Shown here piece by piece: positions 43,401-54,200 of a stretch of DNA of 64,000 bases (positions are counted from its first letter, which is position 1; each line of letters begins with the position of its first letter). The position numbers were made by a program, and so were the translations under genes. Source of the DNA: Onthophagus taurus (lineage: Eukaryota > Arthropoda > Insecta > Coleoptera > Scarabaeidae). Where the stretch lies: assembly GCF_036711975.1 (NCBI RefSeq), contig NC_091966.1, forward strand, positions 1,061,501 through 1,125,500. The letters run 5' to 3'. The notes under the pieces were generated by a model. The model had not been told where the DNA came from, ran no database searches, and worked only from the letters and a program-made list of their open reading frames with translations.

Positions 43401-46400
43401 CAAACGTCACATTTTTGTTTTGTCGTTTGGTGTGATAACTGGTGATAACCCCGTTGTATAAGCAAATATTCTTTCTTACTTTCCTTTGGGTTTTATATCC
43501 TTTAGTTAAGTGTTTAAATAAGCTAGGGCCACTTTTACCACCTCTTCATAACTTTATCCTATAGATAAATTGGCGCTCTTAGCCAATGAGAGCAATATAC
43601 ATATATTATATTATATTTAAAATTATGAATTTTGTCTTGGAAAAACTTTAAATTCATATTTTTTTGCATTTATTTGTAAAATGTACTTGACCTCTTCAAA
43701 ATAAAGTATTGGTATAAACCGGTATAGAAATACATATATTTAAATTTCGCGCTTTAACCTAATTAGTTCCCTCACAATCCCCTTGGGAGCGCTGAATGTA
43801 CCAAAAAATAGTGGGGAGATGACCTTCTATATACATAATATATATAAATTTTTCTATGGTTACAAGCGCTTTGTTTGTATAGATAATGCAGATTGCTGCA
43901 AATTCAGTTTACAACGTCATCCAGTGGATTGTGAGGGTACTAAATCTCGGTCTAAATTTTTATAGTAGTAAGATTGCACAGCATGCAACGCAATCAAAAA
44001 TATTAGTATGTCAAACCTGGTCAAACCAGTCAAACTGACAACTCAAAAAATTGCCAAAATGGGTTCTGTAATCGAAAGCAACGCCATAAGTGATAGTATC
44101 CAGAATTAAACGTATGTTCCCAACTTCATTAATACGAGTGACTGGTGCATGGTCTAGGATATAACCTCTCACAGCAAACGCATAGACCATAACAACAGCT
44201 GGACGTGGAAAATGGTGTGACGTAGTTTGCGGGTAGGCTGTCACAACAATGGATGTAGCAGTCCTGTTAGATTCTACTGTCCTTGAGTTTGTAGTAGTAT
44301 TTAAAAATTCACTAACAACTCTGGCATTATGTGCTGGTGCTCCGTCATATTGAAAATATATCATTTGAGACATATTTAGTGGCAAATTGTCGACCAAAGG
44401 CTCAATGTGCTGCCTTAATATATTGAGGTACTTCCCTGAGTTTAAGTTTTTATGGTAGATACTATATGCCAAAATTCTATTATCTAAAAGGGCGCACCAT
44501 ACATTAAACCCCAATCTTCTTTGAACACTCAGAGACTTCATCGGTCCAGATAACATTTTGAACAAACAGCAGATTATTTAATTTTTTTAAATATCATCTA
44601 CAAAATTCTAATCTTCGATTGACATCTCCGGCACGTAAATAATGAGTTAGCCCCACTTTGTATGGTTTATACTTATTTTTCTTTCATATTCGGGAGCAGC
44701 GGCTTTTGGGTCAGACGTCTTGTTGCAATTTCTGTTGCAGGTCATTTTGGTATGTTTTTGTATGTGGTTTGGGAAAGGACCAAATATCTATTAAATTTTC
44801 TGCTAATCGGCTGAAGGTTTTTTCGTGCGGTTGTCTTCTTTCTGGATATCTTGTGAAATAAAATTCCGCGGCCAACGTCGCATTCTTATCTGATAACATA
44901 TAGCATTCCATCATGTTACATTTTTCATAATTTTCGAAATTCATTGTAAAGTTTTATTCAGTTTTGTTATACTTTGACACTTAACATGCTGGTGCATCGT
45001 ACCAGCACATAATGCCAAAGTTGTTATTGAATTTTTAAATACAAACTTTGGTAATTATTTGATACATTATGTTCCATCATAGTATGTATAGTTATCACCA
45101 TAGCAACATTAACTTTTAAATACATACATTAGTTTTAGACAGAACAAAATGAATTTTTGTTAATTATTCAATAACCATAAGAAATATACCCCACAAACTA
45201 TATATATTTGTTATCAGAAGAAAATAACAAATTATTTTAAGTCATAGCCAACTATGGTTTCCATTTAAAAAAATAAAGTTACGTCTAAAATCTCGAAAAT
45301 AAATGATGGGAAAAAAATTCTACCTACGCCACTGAATTCTTCGTAAAAAGTTGCCCATATAATGTTTTATTTATAATACTCCATCTTTGATAATAAGTAA
45401 GATATTCGCGATTGACGTTTTTGTAAAATTTTCAGTTTTTGCCGATGGGGCGAAAACAAAAGACGATAGCTGTTCGGAGTTTTCGGCATTAGCATTTTCT
45501 CGAAAAACGAGATCATGACATGTAAGCTACTTTTTTTCTATCTCTTTTAGTTTCGGAGATAGCCTATGCGGACATCGAAATTGGGACACCCTGTACATGA
45601 AACATGTTTCTCAGGTGAATACATTTTGTGTTTTGACAGTTTCTAATTGTCAATTCAAATTTCTATTTTCAAGTGTTACGGTGTTACCAACTGCTACATA
45701 CCTATTTTCCTACTTTGTCAAAATTTATTTTATTTTTGAGAAAAAAAAAAGGATAAAAACGCGAATTAAAAAAAATAGCACTCATTCATTAAAAAACTCG
45801 TGGTCTTCGCCACTCGTTTTTCAAATTGAATTCGTGCAACTTACTAAACTTACAGATTCATAATTGCCTCTAATTTCTTCAACTTCAGCAGTAAGGGCTT
45901 GTACTCTTCTTTGGGAGACGCTGAGTTGATCCAAAGTGACTGATAATTGACGTTGGACTTCATCATAATGGGCTTGGAGTTCGGTGAGGGTTAAGGATTG
46001 TCTCTTGATGGTTTTTTGGAGGTCGATGTTGGTTTTATTGGCAGCGTCCAAAGACATTTCGAGCTCTGTGATTTGGATTTGAAGCTTCTTCTTGATGCGG
46101 GCTACTTCGCTCTTTAATTTAGTTTCAGCTTCGACTACGCGAGCATTTAATTGCTCGATTTCAATGCTTGTTTGTTTGCTATAAAAAATTAATGTATTAA
46201 GAGTTAAGAAAGTGATTTTATGGTAATATTTTAAAGTGGGGAAACAAAAACCCATCTATTCTTAGCAAACGCTCGATGCATTCAAATATAAATCAACGCT
46301 ACTCACTTGTAAATAGATAACATCACAAATATTACACAACATCGAGTTCAATAGTTCACCTTTTATTGAAAAAATATTGCGTTGACTTTCTATCGAATCC

Positions 46401-49400
46401 CTTCAATTCCGAAGAAAGATTATCCAAAGGTACCATGAAGGTGTCGTCAAGTTCTTTTTCCAATCTTTCGCACATCATCCTCGAGTGAGCGGAACCATGA
46501 TAAGTGTTGACCAACGCATTTCTTTGATCACTTATAACCCCTTCATTAATATTCTTCAAACTCTCCGATAACAATTGGGTTTCAATAGCTTTCGCTGATT
46601 TACCTCTTAGTATCCTTTGGGTCGCGCTTAATCCAGCGGCCACCATCCTATCGAAATTCGGATCTTCATCTTCGGCCATTCTCGTTTGAATCTTGTTGAT
46701 TTGCTTCAAAATTTTGTGGGATTTCGAATGTTTGTATTCAACGTGACCATGTTCTTTAACTACAGCAGCTGACGCCGATTTTTTTAGTTGATAAGGAGTT
46801 GGTGGGTCATCAAAAAATTCTTTTTGGGTTATAGCTCGTGCTTCGCAACGTCTTGAGATTGTTGCGACGTCTTCGTTGGAATAACATCGCGGGGGTAACT
46901 TAGCCCTATATCTCGGGCGTTCACTCGGCACGTGGGGGAACTTTTTAGGGCGACGCTTTATGGTCCCCGTTGTTGGTACGTCAATTTCAAAGTCAAAATC
47001 ATCCTCGAATTCAATCGTAGTCGGGTCTCTCCATTTAATTATGTTGCGCGGCATCGTTTTTAATGAATGATCACTACTCGGCTTTTCGTTTGATTCTTGT
47101 TTTGGGGTCAGATGTTCCCGTTGCTTTTATACCGAGGATGGAAGTGCCAAGAGGATTATCCAATAAAAAGGGGTTTGCTAAATTTGGACGGGCTAAATTA
47201 TTGCCAAAATTTTTCTGTTCAAGGTGCCGCACATGTCGTTCGTTTGTAACGACTTTATATTGTTCTCAAGATGTAATTTATTTGAGTAAGTACCCAAAGC
47301 TTTTTTTAACACCATTTAAATTTAAAGAGAAGAGATTCGATAGAAATGTCTGATTGTTTGGGTTTGCGCATTTAATAGTGACAAATTTTGATATTAATAG
47401 TGCCACTTGAAGTTGATCCAAGTGTTATTATATTAAGTGACTAATCTAATTTATTTGTAGGTGGTTGTCGTCACACAAAAAAAACTCACCGAATTGCTTC
47501 AATTTCTTCATCCTTCTCTTGCAGTCTCTTCTCGGCTTCATGGCGGAACATATTAAATTCAGAAGCCATTCTTTGAGAGCGTTGCTCTTCAGCTTTGCGT
47601 CCCTAACAAATTATTTTTATTAAATGATAATTATTTTATTAAAAAAATTTCTTACAGCTTCAGCTTCTTTATAAGCAGCGGTAAGCTCTTCGCGTTCATT
47701 CTCAAGACGGCGCAACTCAATTTCAAGTTCGTGGAGGCGTCTTGTAAGCTCGGTGATGGTGTTGCGAGCTTCGTTGAAATCATCTAATATATATTAAAAA
47801 AAAGATAAATTAAACGAATATTTGTTAGATATATTTTTTTACCTGTCAGTTTTTTATTTTCGCGTGCAAGAGCATCTTTTTGTTCGCGAGTTTTGTCCAA
47901 TTCGTGCGTAATACGTTGGATCTCGGTGATTTTGATGCGAAGGTCGCGTTGACTTTGCTCGAACATTTGGAGGGTTTCATCGAGACGCGATTTCAAGTCC
48001 AAGTTGACTCTTTCCAATTGATCGACGCGTTTTTGTAGGTCTCTTGCGGTGTTGTTGGCTTTTTCCAAATCGATGATGAGCACTTCAACTTCGGATTGTA
48101 AGCGGGATTTTTGTTTTTCGAGGTTGTTGATTTTCACCAATAAAGCTTCGATGTGCTCTTCTTGTTCGGTGATTCTTGCGGTGTATTTGCGACGGAGTTC
48201 TTCGACTTCTTCGGCGCGCGCGTGGCATTCCGCTTCGTATTTTGTCCTAAAGACTTGGACTTCACCTTGGGATTTCACCAATTGACGTTCCAAGTCTAAA
48301 CGGGCTTCGCTCTCCTCTTCCAATTGGACTCGGACGGATTCCAATTCGACCTCGACTTGATGGAGATTGGCCTCGAGGAGAGCGCGCCTCCTTTCGTCGT
48401 CTTCAGCGCGGCGACGAGCATCTTCTAATTGTCCCGCTAATTGGGATTTTAAGTAATTAGCGTTTTCCAAAGTAACCTAAAAAGAGATTTATTCCTTTCT
48501 TTTCTGCATTAGATGTGAATTCGTTTAATTACCTTGAGATCTTGAACTTCTTTAACCAACTCGATGTTTTCTTGGGCAAGGCGAGCTTTATGAGTGGTGA
48601 TGTCGACCACTGTGCGGTTTAATTCTTCGATCTTGATGTTGATTTCGCTGATTGTTACTTCCAATTTTTCAGCGTGCTTAACGGAAATGAGACGCTCTTT
48701 GTTGACCGATTCAACTTGAGCGAGGAGTTCGTAAATTTCTGCTTGGAATTTGGCCTTTTCTTTTTCTGCCCTGTTTATAAACAAAAACAGATTAATAATT
48801 TTTTCTCCTGTCAGATGAAACAGTTAAATTTAGAAAAAATTCTACGATCCGAACAAAATTCTTTGGGTATATATTTAGCGTGGAAAAGTAGGGCGAGTCT
48901 TGGTAGCCAAAAGTGTGGCAGAAACCGAACTTCGGGAGGGAAAAGATTTTCCTTCTCAAATCCATGCACAATGCGAAAATTGTTGCTGAACGACCTATGA
49001 ACAAACGGGATTGCTCCCGGGACTAATATGGCGCGGCTAAGGTAGTTGGTTCTATTTTTAACCGACTCCTGGCAGCCGTACGTGCCACAATATCCTCCGC
49101 CTGCGGCCTCTGCCCAGATCGAATTGTGTAACAAGATACGTTCCTTTTAATCCCGACTAAACCCGAATCGCGCGATTAACACGCGACCTTATATCGTGAA
49201 ACGACAACCTCTCCAGAAATAAACCGGACGTCCAATCGAAGCGATTTCCAGTGGGCGGATAAACAAACAGCTTTGATCGCTTCTTAGAAACGCGCTCTAA
49301 AACCTTTCTGTTTTAACAAGCCTCAGCTGTTTAGTACACAAAGAATCCATTTAAAACTTTTTTTAGTGCGAAGTATGATTCAATTCAAACTTCAAAACAT

Positions 49401-50568
49401 TTAAATCTACTTTTAGACCCTATACATGTGATGAGATCTTAATTCCCTCTTTAAGAACAATTAAGTCGTAAACAACAAAACGCACCTCGACTTGGCCTTG
49501 CTGAGGACGTCGATTTGCTCCTGGAAGTCAACGACGATCTCTTGATGTTTCCTCTTGAGGATGGCTGCGGTCTCCTCGGACTCAATATGAACATCTTCGA
49601 GCAATTTGCGAAGTTTTAAAAGCTCAGTATCGCGCTTCTTATTAATTTCAAACTGAAACAAAAAATTTTTTAGAACAATTTTACTTCCAAATCAATAATT
49701 ACCTTACCTGAGTCTCACAACCGCCTTCAGCTTCCTCCAAACGCTCGGTGAGTTGGATTACTTGAACGCTTAAATCGGCTTTTTCCCTTTCAATCTAATA
49801 ACACAAATTAGATTCTTCAAAAAATAATTCTTGGTACTTTGCCAATAAAAAACATAATACAACACAAAACACTTTACTATAATAAAATCATAGTACAGCA
49901 AAAGCTTGAATTAATGAAATAGCAAAAAATTATAATTTCTCATTCAAGTTCCCTTTCATCGCAACATTGTAACAATCCACTCATTCCACAGATAGTTTTG
50001 GCGTTCGTACAACATCCAGTTGAAGAGAGCGGGCTCTATTTCTGGTGTTCTTACGCATACCAAAAACCGGGTTAGTTGCCAAAATGAAAATAGCTGGATT
50101 AGTGACACGTATCAACCTAATTTAAAACTTAGCGGCGTCTCTCGCGGTTACGTACCCGCGACCTGAGCTCCCTCTCGATCTCGAGGTCGTCCTGCAGCAG
50201 GCGGATCTTATCCTGAAAAGGAACGTCTTGGTCAAAAAAGAAAATGTATGGCAAGAATTTTTTAACGTCTTAAAGATGAATTAAAATGAATTTGAGATGT
50301 GTGTGTATGGATATCACTTTTTGTGTGTGTGTGTGGATTCACTACACCGAGAAAAAATTTAGTCCACACAAACTCGTCACTGGCAAGAAGATTCCGATCC
50401 TTTTGGAATTTTCCGATGACATAACGGGTTGCCCTGGTAAAAATAAATTACCTCAAGCCTGGACAGGGCGCTAAGATCGGCACTGTATTCGATGCTGACG
50501 TCCGCATTTGCAGCGCCTCCGGTTGATCTGTAGGTGTACTTTGAAGTCCTCGCGACTGAGGAAGACAT
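37233..50568 (-). CDS. Prm: Paramyosin (long form), 11 coding exons
   Basis: Coiled-coil rod protein of thick filaments in invertebrate muscle. Exons in transcript order: 50568-50452, 50212-50156, 49794-49708, 49652-49486, 48770-48533, 48476-47843, 47783-47656, 47602-47490, 46178-45854, 38061-37489, 37427-37233. All splice sites are GT-AG and frames agree, giving 877 residues and TAA; I recall 879 for the Drosophila long form. The non-helical start [19 protein letters not shown] is followed by [20 protein letters not shown], then an unbroken heptad rod rich in E, K, L, R. The protein ends in a non-helical tail with [20 protein letters not shown] and TAEY. No frameshifts or stops. The last two exons are separated from the rest by a 7.8-kb transposon-filled intron. 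Confidence 0.97.
37489..38061 (-). CDS. Prm: Paramyosin exon 10
   Basis: 191 codons, [20 protein letters not shown] to [11 protein letters not shown]; acceptor TTTTTAATTTAG, donor CAG|GTATGT. Confidence 0.96.
38106..38374. repeat. Interspersed repeat X, third copy, left half
   Basis: Inverse orientation to the copies at 13818-14945; starts TTTTGTAATTCGCGACGGTA. It is interrupted by FB-G after CTCTTATTTTGAG; the other half resumes at 45597. It lies in the paramyosin penultimate intron. Confidence 0.75.
38933..40135. mobile_element. Harbinger-type TIR element, 1.2 kb
   Basis: GCGGCCCTTACACGATCAAT at the left and its inverse at the right (ending CGTGTAAGGGCCGC) form the TIR, with TAAA on both outer sides. 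A decayed Harbinger transposase fragment lies inside on the minus strand. Confidence 0.75.
39469..39900 (-). pseudogene. PIF/Harbinger transposase fragment
   Basis: The minus-strand reading [20 protein letters not shown] leads through DFKNYF, one stop, then MDESSFN, and on to [20 protein letters not shown] and [20 protein letters not shown]. This is the N-terminal region of a HARBI1-like nuclease. The catalytic part is missing and the rest of the element is too short to hold it, so the element is non-autonomous. Confidence 0.75.
40136..40717. other. Interior of FB-G, no feature recognised
   Basis: AT-rich with small ORFs that lack recognisable motifs. Confidence 0.3.
40720..41395. mobile_element. 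Foldback element FB-H, about 675 bp
   Basis: TGTTTCTAAATTAATGCGA at the left mirrors TCACATCAATTTAGAAACA at the right. The arms include the GGAGTGATTTTTCAG block and its inverse. They are diverged by substitutions and indels. Confidence 0.6.
41396..41971. other. Interior of FB-G, no feature recognised
   Basis: No supported ORF or repeat structure seen. Confidence 0.3.
42056..44285. mobile_element. TIR element with 9-bp target duplication, inserted in the mariner remnant
   Basis: Ends are CAAGGACAGTAGAATCTAAC with its inverse; identity runs about 35 bp and continues imperfectly. AGTTTGTAG flanks both sides (42047-42055 and 44286-44294), a clear 9-bp duplication as made by Mutator-like and Drosophila-FB-like elements. 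The interior contains no recognisable transposase and is largely a palindrome. Confidence 0.85.
42748..43975. repeat. Long palindrome of nested MITE sequences
   Basis: Sequence left of about 43300 is repeated inverted to its right. GTTATCACCAATTATCACAC at 43141 mirrors 43433-43452, and GAAGGTCATCTCCCCACTAT at 42775 mirrors 43810-43830. The arms include the Harbinger-MITE end GTGGTAAAAGTGGCCC. A partial third copy of the centre lies at 43858-43975. Confidence 0.8.
45597..45845. repeat. Interspersed repeat X, third copy, right half
   Basis: Resumes the X sequence after FB-G with TTTCTCAGGTGAATACATTT and ends at GAATTCGTGCAAC, 9 bases from the paramyosin exon 9 donor. Confidence 0.75.
45854..46178 (-). 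CDS. Prm: Paramyosin exon 9 (first exon shared with miniparamyosin)
   Basis: Begins with C completing Arg (long form) or Ser (short form), then [20 protein letters not shown]; ends NYES at GTAAGT. The donor lies within 10 bases of repeat X. Confidence 0.95.
46360..47054 (-). CDS. Prm: Miniparamyosin-specific first exon
   Basis: Alternative first exon for the short form (miniparamyosin), a thick-filament protein of insect muscle. The frame starts [19 protein letters not shown] at 47054 and reads 231 codons of charged, non-heptad sequence ([37 protein letters not shown]). The apparent stop at 46358 is not used: AG|GTGAAC at 46359 is a donor in phase 2, exactly the phase required by the shared exon at 46178, which restores Ser then KQTSIE. 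Joined to the last three paramyosin exons it gives 595 residues, of which 363 are shared with the long form, the same shared length I recall for Drosophila. A TATAAAAG lies 70 bases upstream. Confidence 0.88.
47124..47131 (-). promoter_or_regulatory. TATA box of the internal miniparamyosin promoter
   Basis: TATAAAAG on the minus strand, 70 bases before the miniparamyosin ATG, inside the intron between paramyosin exons 8 and 9. The expected start site is near 47100, leaving a 5' UTR of about 45 bases. Confidence 0.65.
47490..47602 (-). CDS. Prm: Paramyosin exon 8 (last long-form-specific exon)
   Basis: [20 protein letters not shown] to EAIR; donor CG|GTGAGT. The miniparamyosin promoter lies in the following intron. 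Confidence 0.95.
47656..47783 (-). CDS. Prm: Paramyosin exon 7
   Basis: Completes Asp, then [20 protein letters not shown]; donor GCT|GTAAGA. Confidence 0.95.
47843..48476 (-). CDS. Prm: Paramyosin exon 6
   Basis: The longest coding exon (634 nt), [13 protein letters not shown] to RENKKLT; donor G|GTAAAA. The downstream residues in the open frame are intronic. Confidence 0.95.
48533..48770 (-). CDS. Prm: Paramyosin exon 5
   Basis: Begins with G completing Arg, then [20 protein letters not shown]; donor AAG|GTAATT. Confidence 0.95.
49052..49061 (+). promoter_or_regulatory. MEF2-type site in paramyosin intron 4
   Basis: CTATTTTTAA fits the MEF2 consensus YTAWWWWTAR. It sits in a GC-richer intronic block (48840-49330) unlike the other small introns, and a CAGCTG E-box lies at about 49325. 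A muscle enhancer is a reasonable inference. Confidence 0.35.
49486..49652 (-). CDS. Prm: Paramyosin exon 4
   Basis: Begins [17 protein letters not shown]; acceptor TTTGTTTCAG, donor AG|GTGCGT in phase 2. Confidence 0.95.
49708..49794 (-). CDS. Prm: Paramyosin exon 3
   Basis: 29 codons, [20 protein letters not shown] onward; donor CAG|GTAAGG. Confidence 0.95.
50156..50212 (-). CDS. Prm: Paramyosin exon 2
   Basis: 19 codons, [19 protein letters not shown]; acceptor TTTTCAG, donor CGG|GTACGT. Confidence 0.95.
50452..50568 (-). CDS. Prm: Paramyosin exon 1 (coding)
   Basis: ATG at 50568-50566; donor GAG|GTAATT. It encodes the non-helical N terminus and the first rod residues. Confidence 0.95.
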
Positions 50569-50599
50569 TTTGCCGTTATACCGTTGGTTTTAACACTGA

Positions 50600-50800
50600 C
50601 CGTAAGCCGTAAATTCGTGAGAATGGAGAGAGAATGAAATTCGCGTGCCGGCGCCGCCTCGACAGTGGTGGCTTGGTCGTTCGTATGGGCGTCGCGACGG
50701 TGGAAGCCAGAATAAAGTTCCTTCGCAAAGCGGCGTCTGCGCAGACGGGCGTCGCGACGGCGCGCGCTTAAGCGAGCTGACTCAGATTTCCGATTTTCTA
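50600..50800 (-). promoter_or_regulatory. GC-rich region upstream of the paramyosin start, possible proximal promoter
   Basis: A CG-rich island in AT-rich DNA. It contains two copies of the palindrome CGTCGCGACG (about 50690 and 50750) and an initiator-like GTCAGTG at about 50603-50609 on the minus strand. No TATA is seen at the right distance. A third CGTCGCGACG copy lies at the distal TATA promoter (56861). Whether this is a promoter or a 5' UTR exon cannot be decided by reading. Confidence 0.35.
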
Positions 50801-51249
50801 GATGATGATGCCCTCCGATCGACTATTTTTGGGCCCATGTTTATGCACTTTTTCTGCAGTTTATCAGTTTATTTTTAAGAAATTCAAATTGTTTTGAGGA
50901 CACCATCAAGATGAGTCTAAATCTTATTAGCAAAAATTCTTCATCATTCAGTAACAAAACATGATTAATCCACATTCATCTTTGAATTTTTAATATCGAC
51001 TTAATCACAACTAAATGATGAAGCAGTATGATGATTCCAATAAGTCAAGATTTTCCAGAATGTTCCAAGTAAAGCATCTTTTGAAATTGGAATATCTGCT
51101 GTATACAGTAGATAGCTCTTTCAGGAAAATAAGATTCCAGTAGTTGACAGTAGTCTAAAAAACTGCTAGGCATTATTTTTGTTCTTCAAATGCATTCTTG
51201 CATGCTTGTCACTCCATGCACTTGATCTATTGTAGACTGGCAAAAGTAA

Positions 51250-54200
51250 CAAAAGTCATTGTGCCATAAAGAATTTCTAACTTTCCATAAACATCGTTGC
51301 GACGATTTTTTAAGTCGAACTGCTTTTTATTGTGATAAATACGAAAAATAGAAAATTAAAAGAATAATATCTCACGAACGAATTGTGATATCACGATATG
51401 ATAACGAACATTTTAAAGCAAATTTAATAAAGAGTCATTGTGCCATAAAGAATTTCTTACTTTCTATAAACATCGTTGCGACGATTTTTTAAGTCAAACT
51501 GCTTTTTTTGTAACAAATACGAAGAATAGAAAATTAAAAAAATCATATCTCAAGAACGAATGCTGATATCACCATGGGATAACAAACATTATAAAGCAAA
51601 TTTAATAAAGAGTCAGTGTGCCATAAATAATTTCTTACTTTCCATAAACATCGTTGCGACGATTTTTTAAGTCAAACTGCTTTTTTTGTGATAAATACGA
51701 AGAATAGAAAATTAAAAGAATCATATCTCAAGAACGACTTGTGATATCAAGATGTAATAACGAACATTTTAAAGCAAATTTAATAAAGAGTCATTGTGCC
51801 ATAAAGAATTTCTTACTTTCCATAAACATCGTTGCGACGATTTTTTAAGTTAAACTGCTTTTTTTCTGATAAATACGAAGAATAGAAAATTAAGAAAATC
51901 ATATCTCAAGAACGAATGGTGATATCACCATGGGATAATAAACATTTTAAAGCAAATTTAATAAAGAGTCAGTGTGCCATAAATAATTTCTAACTTTCCA
52001 TAATCATCGTTGCGACGATTTTTTAAGTTAAACTGCTTTTTATTGTGATAAATACGGAGACTAAAAAATTAAAAGACTCATATCTCAAGAACGAATTGTG
52101 ATATCATGATATGATAACGAACATTTTAAAGCAAATTTAATAAAGAGTCATTGTGCCATAAAGAATTTCTTACTTTCCATAGACATCGTTGCGACGATTT
52201 TTTAAGTCAAACTGCTTTTTTTGTGATAAATACGAAGAATAGAAAATTAAAAAAATCATATCTCAAGAACGAATTGTGATATCACGATGCTATAACGAAC
52301 ATTTTAAATCAAATTTAATAAAGAACCAATGTGTTAAAAAGAATTTCTTATTTTCAATAAACATCGTTGCAACGATTTTTTAAGTCGAACTGCTTTTTTT
52401 GTAATAAATACGAAGAATAGAATATTAAAAGAATCATATCTCAAGAACGAATTGTGATATCAAGATGTGATAACGAACATTTTAAAGCAAATTTAATAAA
52501 GAGTCATTGTGCCATAAAGAATTTCTTACTTTCCATAAACATCGTTGCGACGATTTTTTAAGTTAAACTGCTTTTTTTTGTGATAAATACGAAGAATAGA
52601 AAATTAAAAGAATCATATCTCAAGAACGACTTGTGATATCAAGATGTAATAACGAACATTTTAAAGCAAATTTAATAAAGAGTCATTGTGCCATAAAGAA
52701 TTTCTTACTTTCCATAAACCTCGTTGCGACGATTTTTTAAGTCAAACTGCTTTTTTTGTGATAAATACGAAGAATAAAAAATTAAAAGAATCATATCTCA
52801 AGAACGAATGGTGATATCACCATGCGATAAAGAACATTTTAATTCAAATTTAATAAAGAGTCATTGTGCCATAAAGTATTTCTTACTTTCCATAAACATC
52901 GCTGCGACGATTTTTTTAAGTCAAACTGCTTTTTTTGGTGATAAATACGAAGAATAGAAAATTAAAAGAATCATATCTCAAGAACGAATTATGATATCAC
53001 GATGTGATAACGAACATTTTAAAGCAAATTTTATAAAGACTCATTGTGCCTCATAGAATTTCTTACTTTCCATAAACATTGTTGCGACGATTTTTTAAGT
53101 CAAACTGCTATTTTTGTAATAAATACGAAGAATCGAAAATTAAAAAAATCATATCTCAAGAACGAATGGTGATATCACCATGGGATAACAAACACTTTAA
53201 AGCAAATTTAATAAAGATTTATTATGCCATGAAGTATATCTTACTTTCCATTAACATCGTTGCAACGATCTATGAAGTCAAACTGCTTTTTTTGTGATAA
53301 ATACGAAGAATAGAAAATTAAAAGAATCATATCTCAAGAACGAATTGTGATATCAAGATGTGATAACGAACATTTTAAAGCAAATTTAATAAAGAGTCAT
53401 TGTGCCATAAAGAATTTCTTACTTTCCATAAACATCGTTGCGACGATTTTTTAAGTCGAACTGCTTTTTATTGTGATAAATACGAAGAATAAAAAATTAA
53501 AAGACTCATATCTCAAGAACGAATTGTGATATCACGATATGATAATGAACATTTTAAAGCAAATTTAATAAAGAGTCATTGTGCCATAAAGTATTTCTTA
53601 CTTTCCATTAACATCGTTGCGACGATTGTTTAAGTCGAACTGCTTTTTATTGTGATAAATACGAAGAATAAAAAATTAAAAGACTCATATCTCAAGAACG
53701 AATTGTAATATCACGATATGATAATGAACATTTTAAAGCAAATTTAATAAAGAGTCATTGTGCCATAAAGAATTTCTTACTTTCCATTAACATCGTTGCG
53801 ACGATTGTTTAAGTCAAACTGCTTTTTTTGGTGATATATACGAAGAATAGAAAATTTAAAGAATCATATCTCAAGCACGAATTTTGATATCACTATGCGA
53901 TAACGAATATTTTAAAGCAAATTTAATAAAGAGTCATTGTGCCATAAAGTATTTCTTACTTTCCATAAACATCGTTGCGACGATTTTTTAAGTTAAACTG
54001 CTTTTTTTGTGATAAATACGAAGAATAAAAAATTAGAAGAATCATATCTCAAGAACGAATGGTGATATCACCATGCGATAAAGAACATTTTAATTCAAAT
54101 TTAATAAAGAGTCATTGTGCCATAAAGAATTTCTTACTTTCCATAAACATCGTTGCGACGATTTTTTAAGTCAAACTGCTTTTTTTGTAATAAATACGAA

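Larger units (their letters stand above)
41972..45123 (-). pseudogene. Tc1/mariner-superfamily transposon remnant split by a later insertion
   Basis: Terminal inverted repeats (GTATTTAAAACTTAATGTTG at the left and its inverse at 45090-45120) bound the remnant. Minus-strand coding begins [20 protein letters not shown] (44944) with [20 protein letters not shown], the N-terminal helix region. It continues at 44565 with [40 protein letters not shown] and [19 protein letters not shown], which carries the second catalytic Asp. Just after this the gene is interrupted at 44285, and coding-like sequence resumes at 42055 (FGNN). Frame breaks and internal deletion make it inactive. Confidence 0.75.
38375..45596. 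mobile_element. Foldback element FB-G, 7.2 kb with its own nested insertions
   Basis: Arms of about 480 bp (to about 38855 and from about 45112) start GGTGTCCCAATTTCGATGTC and end with the inverse, GGGACACCCTGTA. They belong to the same family as FB-D. The 6.3-kb interior is built from later insertions: a Harbinger-type element, FB-H, and a mariner remnant containing a 9-bp-duplication element. It splits repeat X. Confidence 0.8.

Noticed and set aside
46356..47054. Independent single-exon gene of 232 codons
   Set aside because: The apparent stop overlaps a phase-2 donor matching the shared paramyosin exon, and the location fits the known miniparamyosin first exon.
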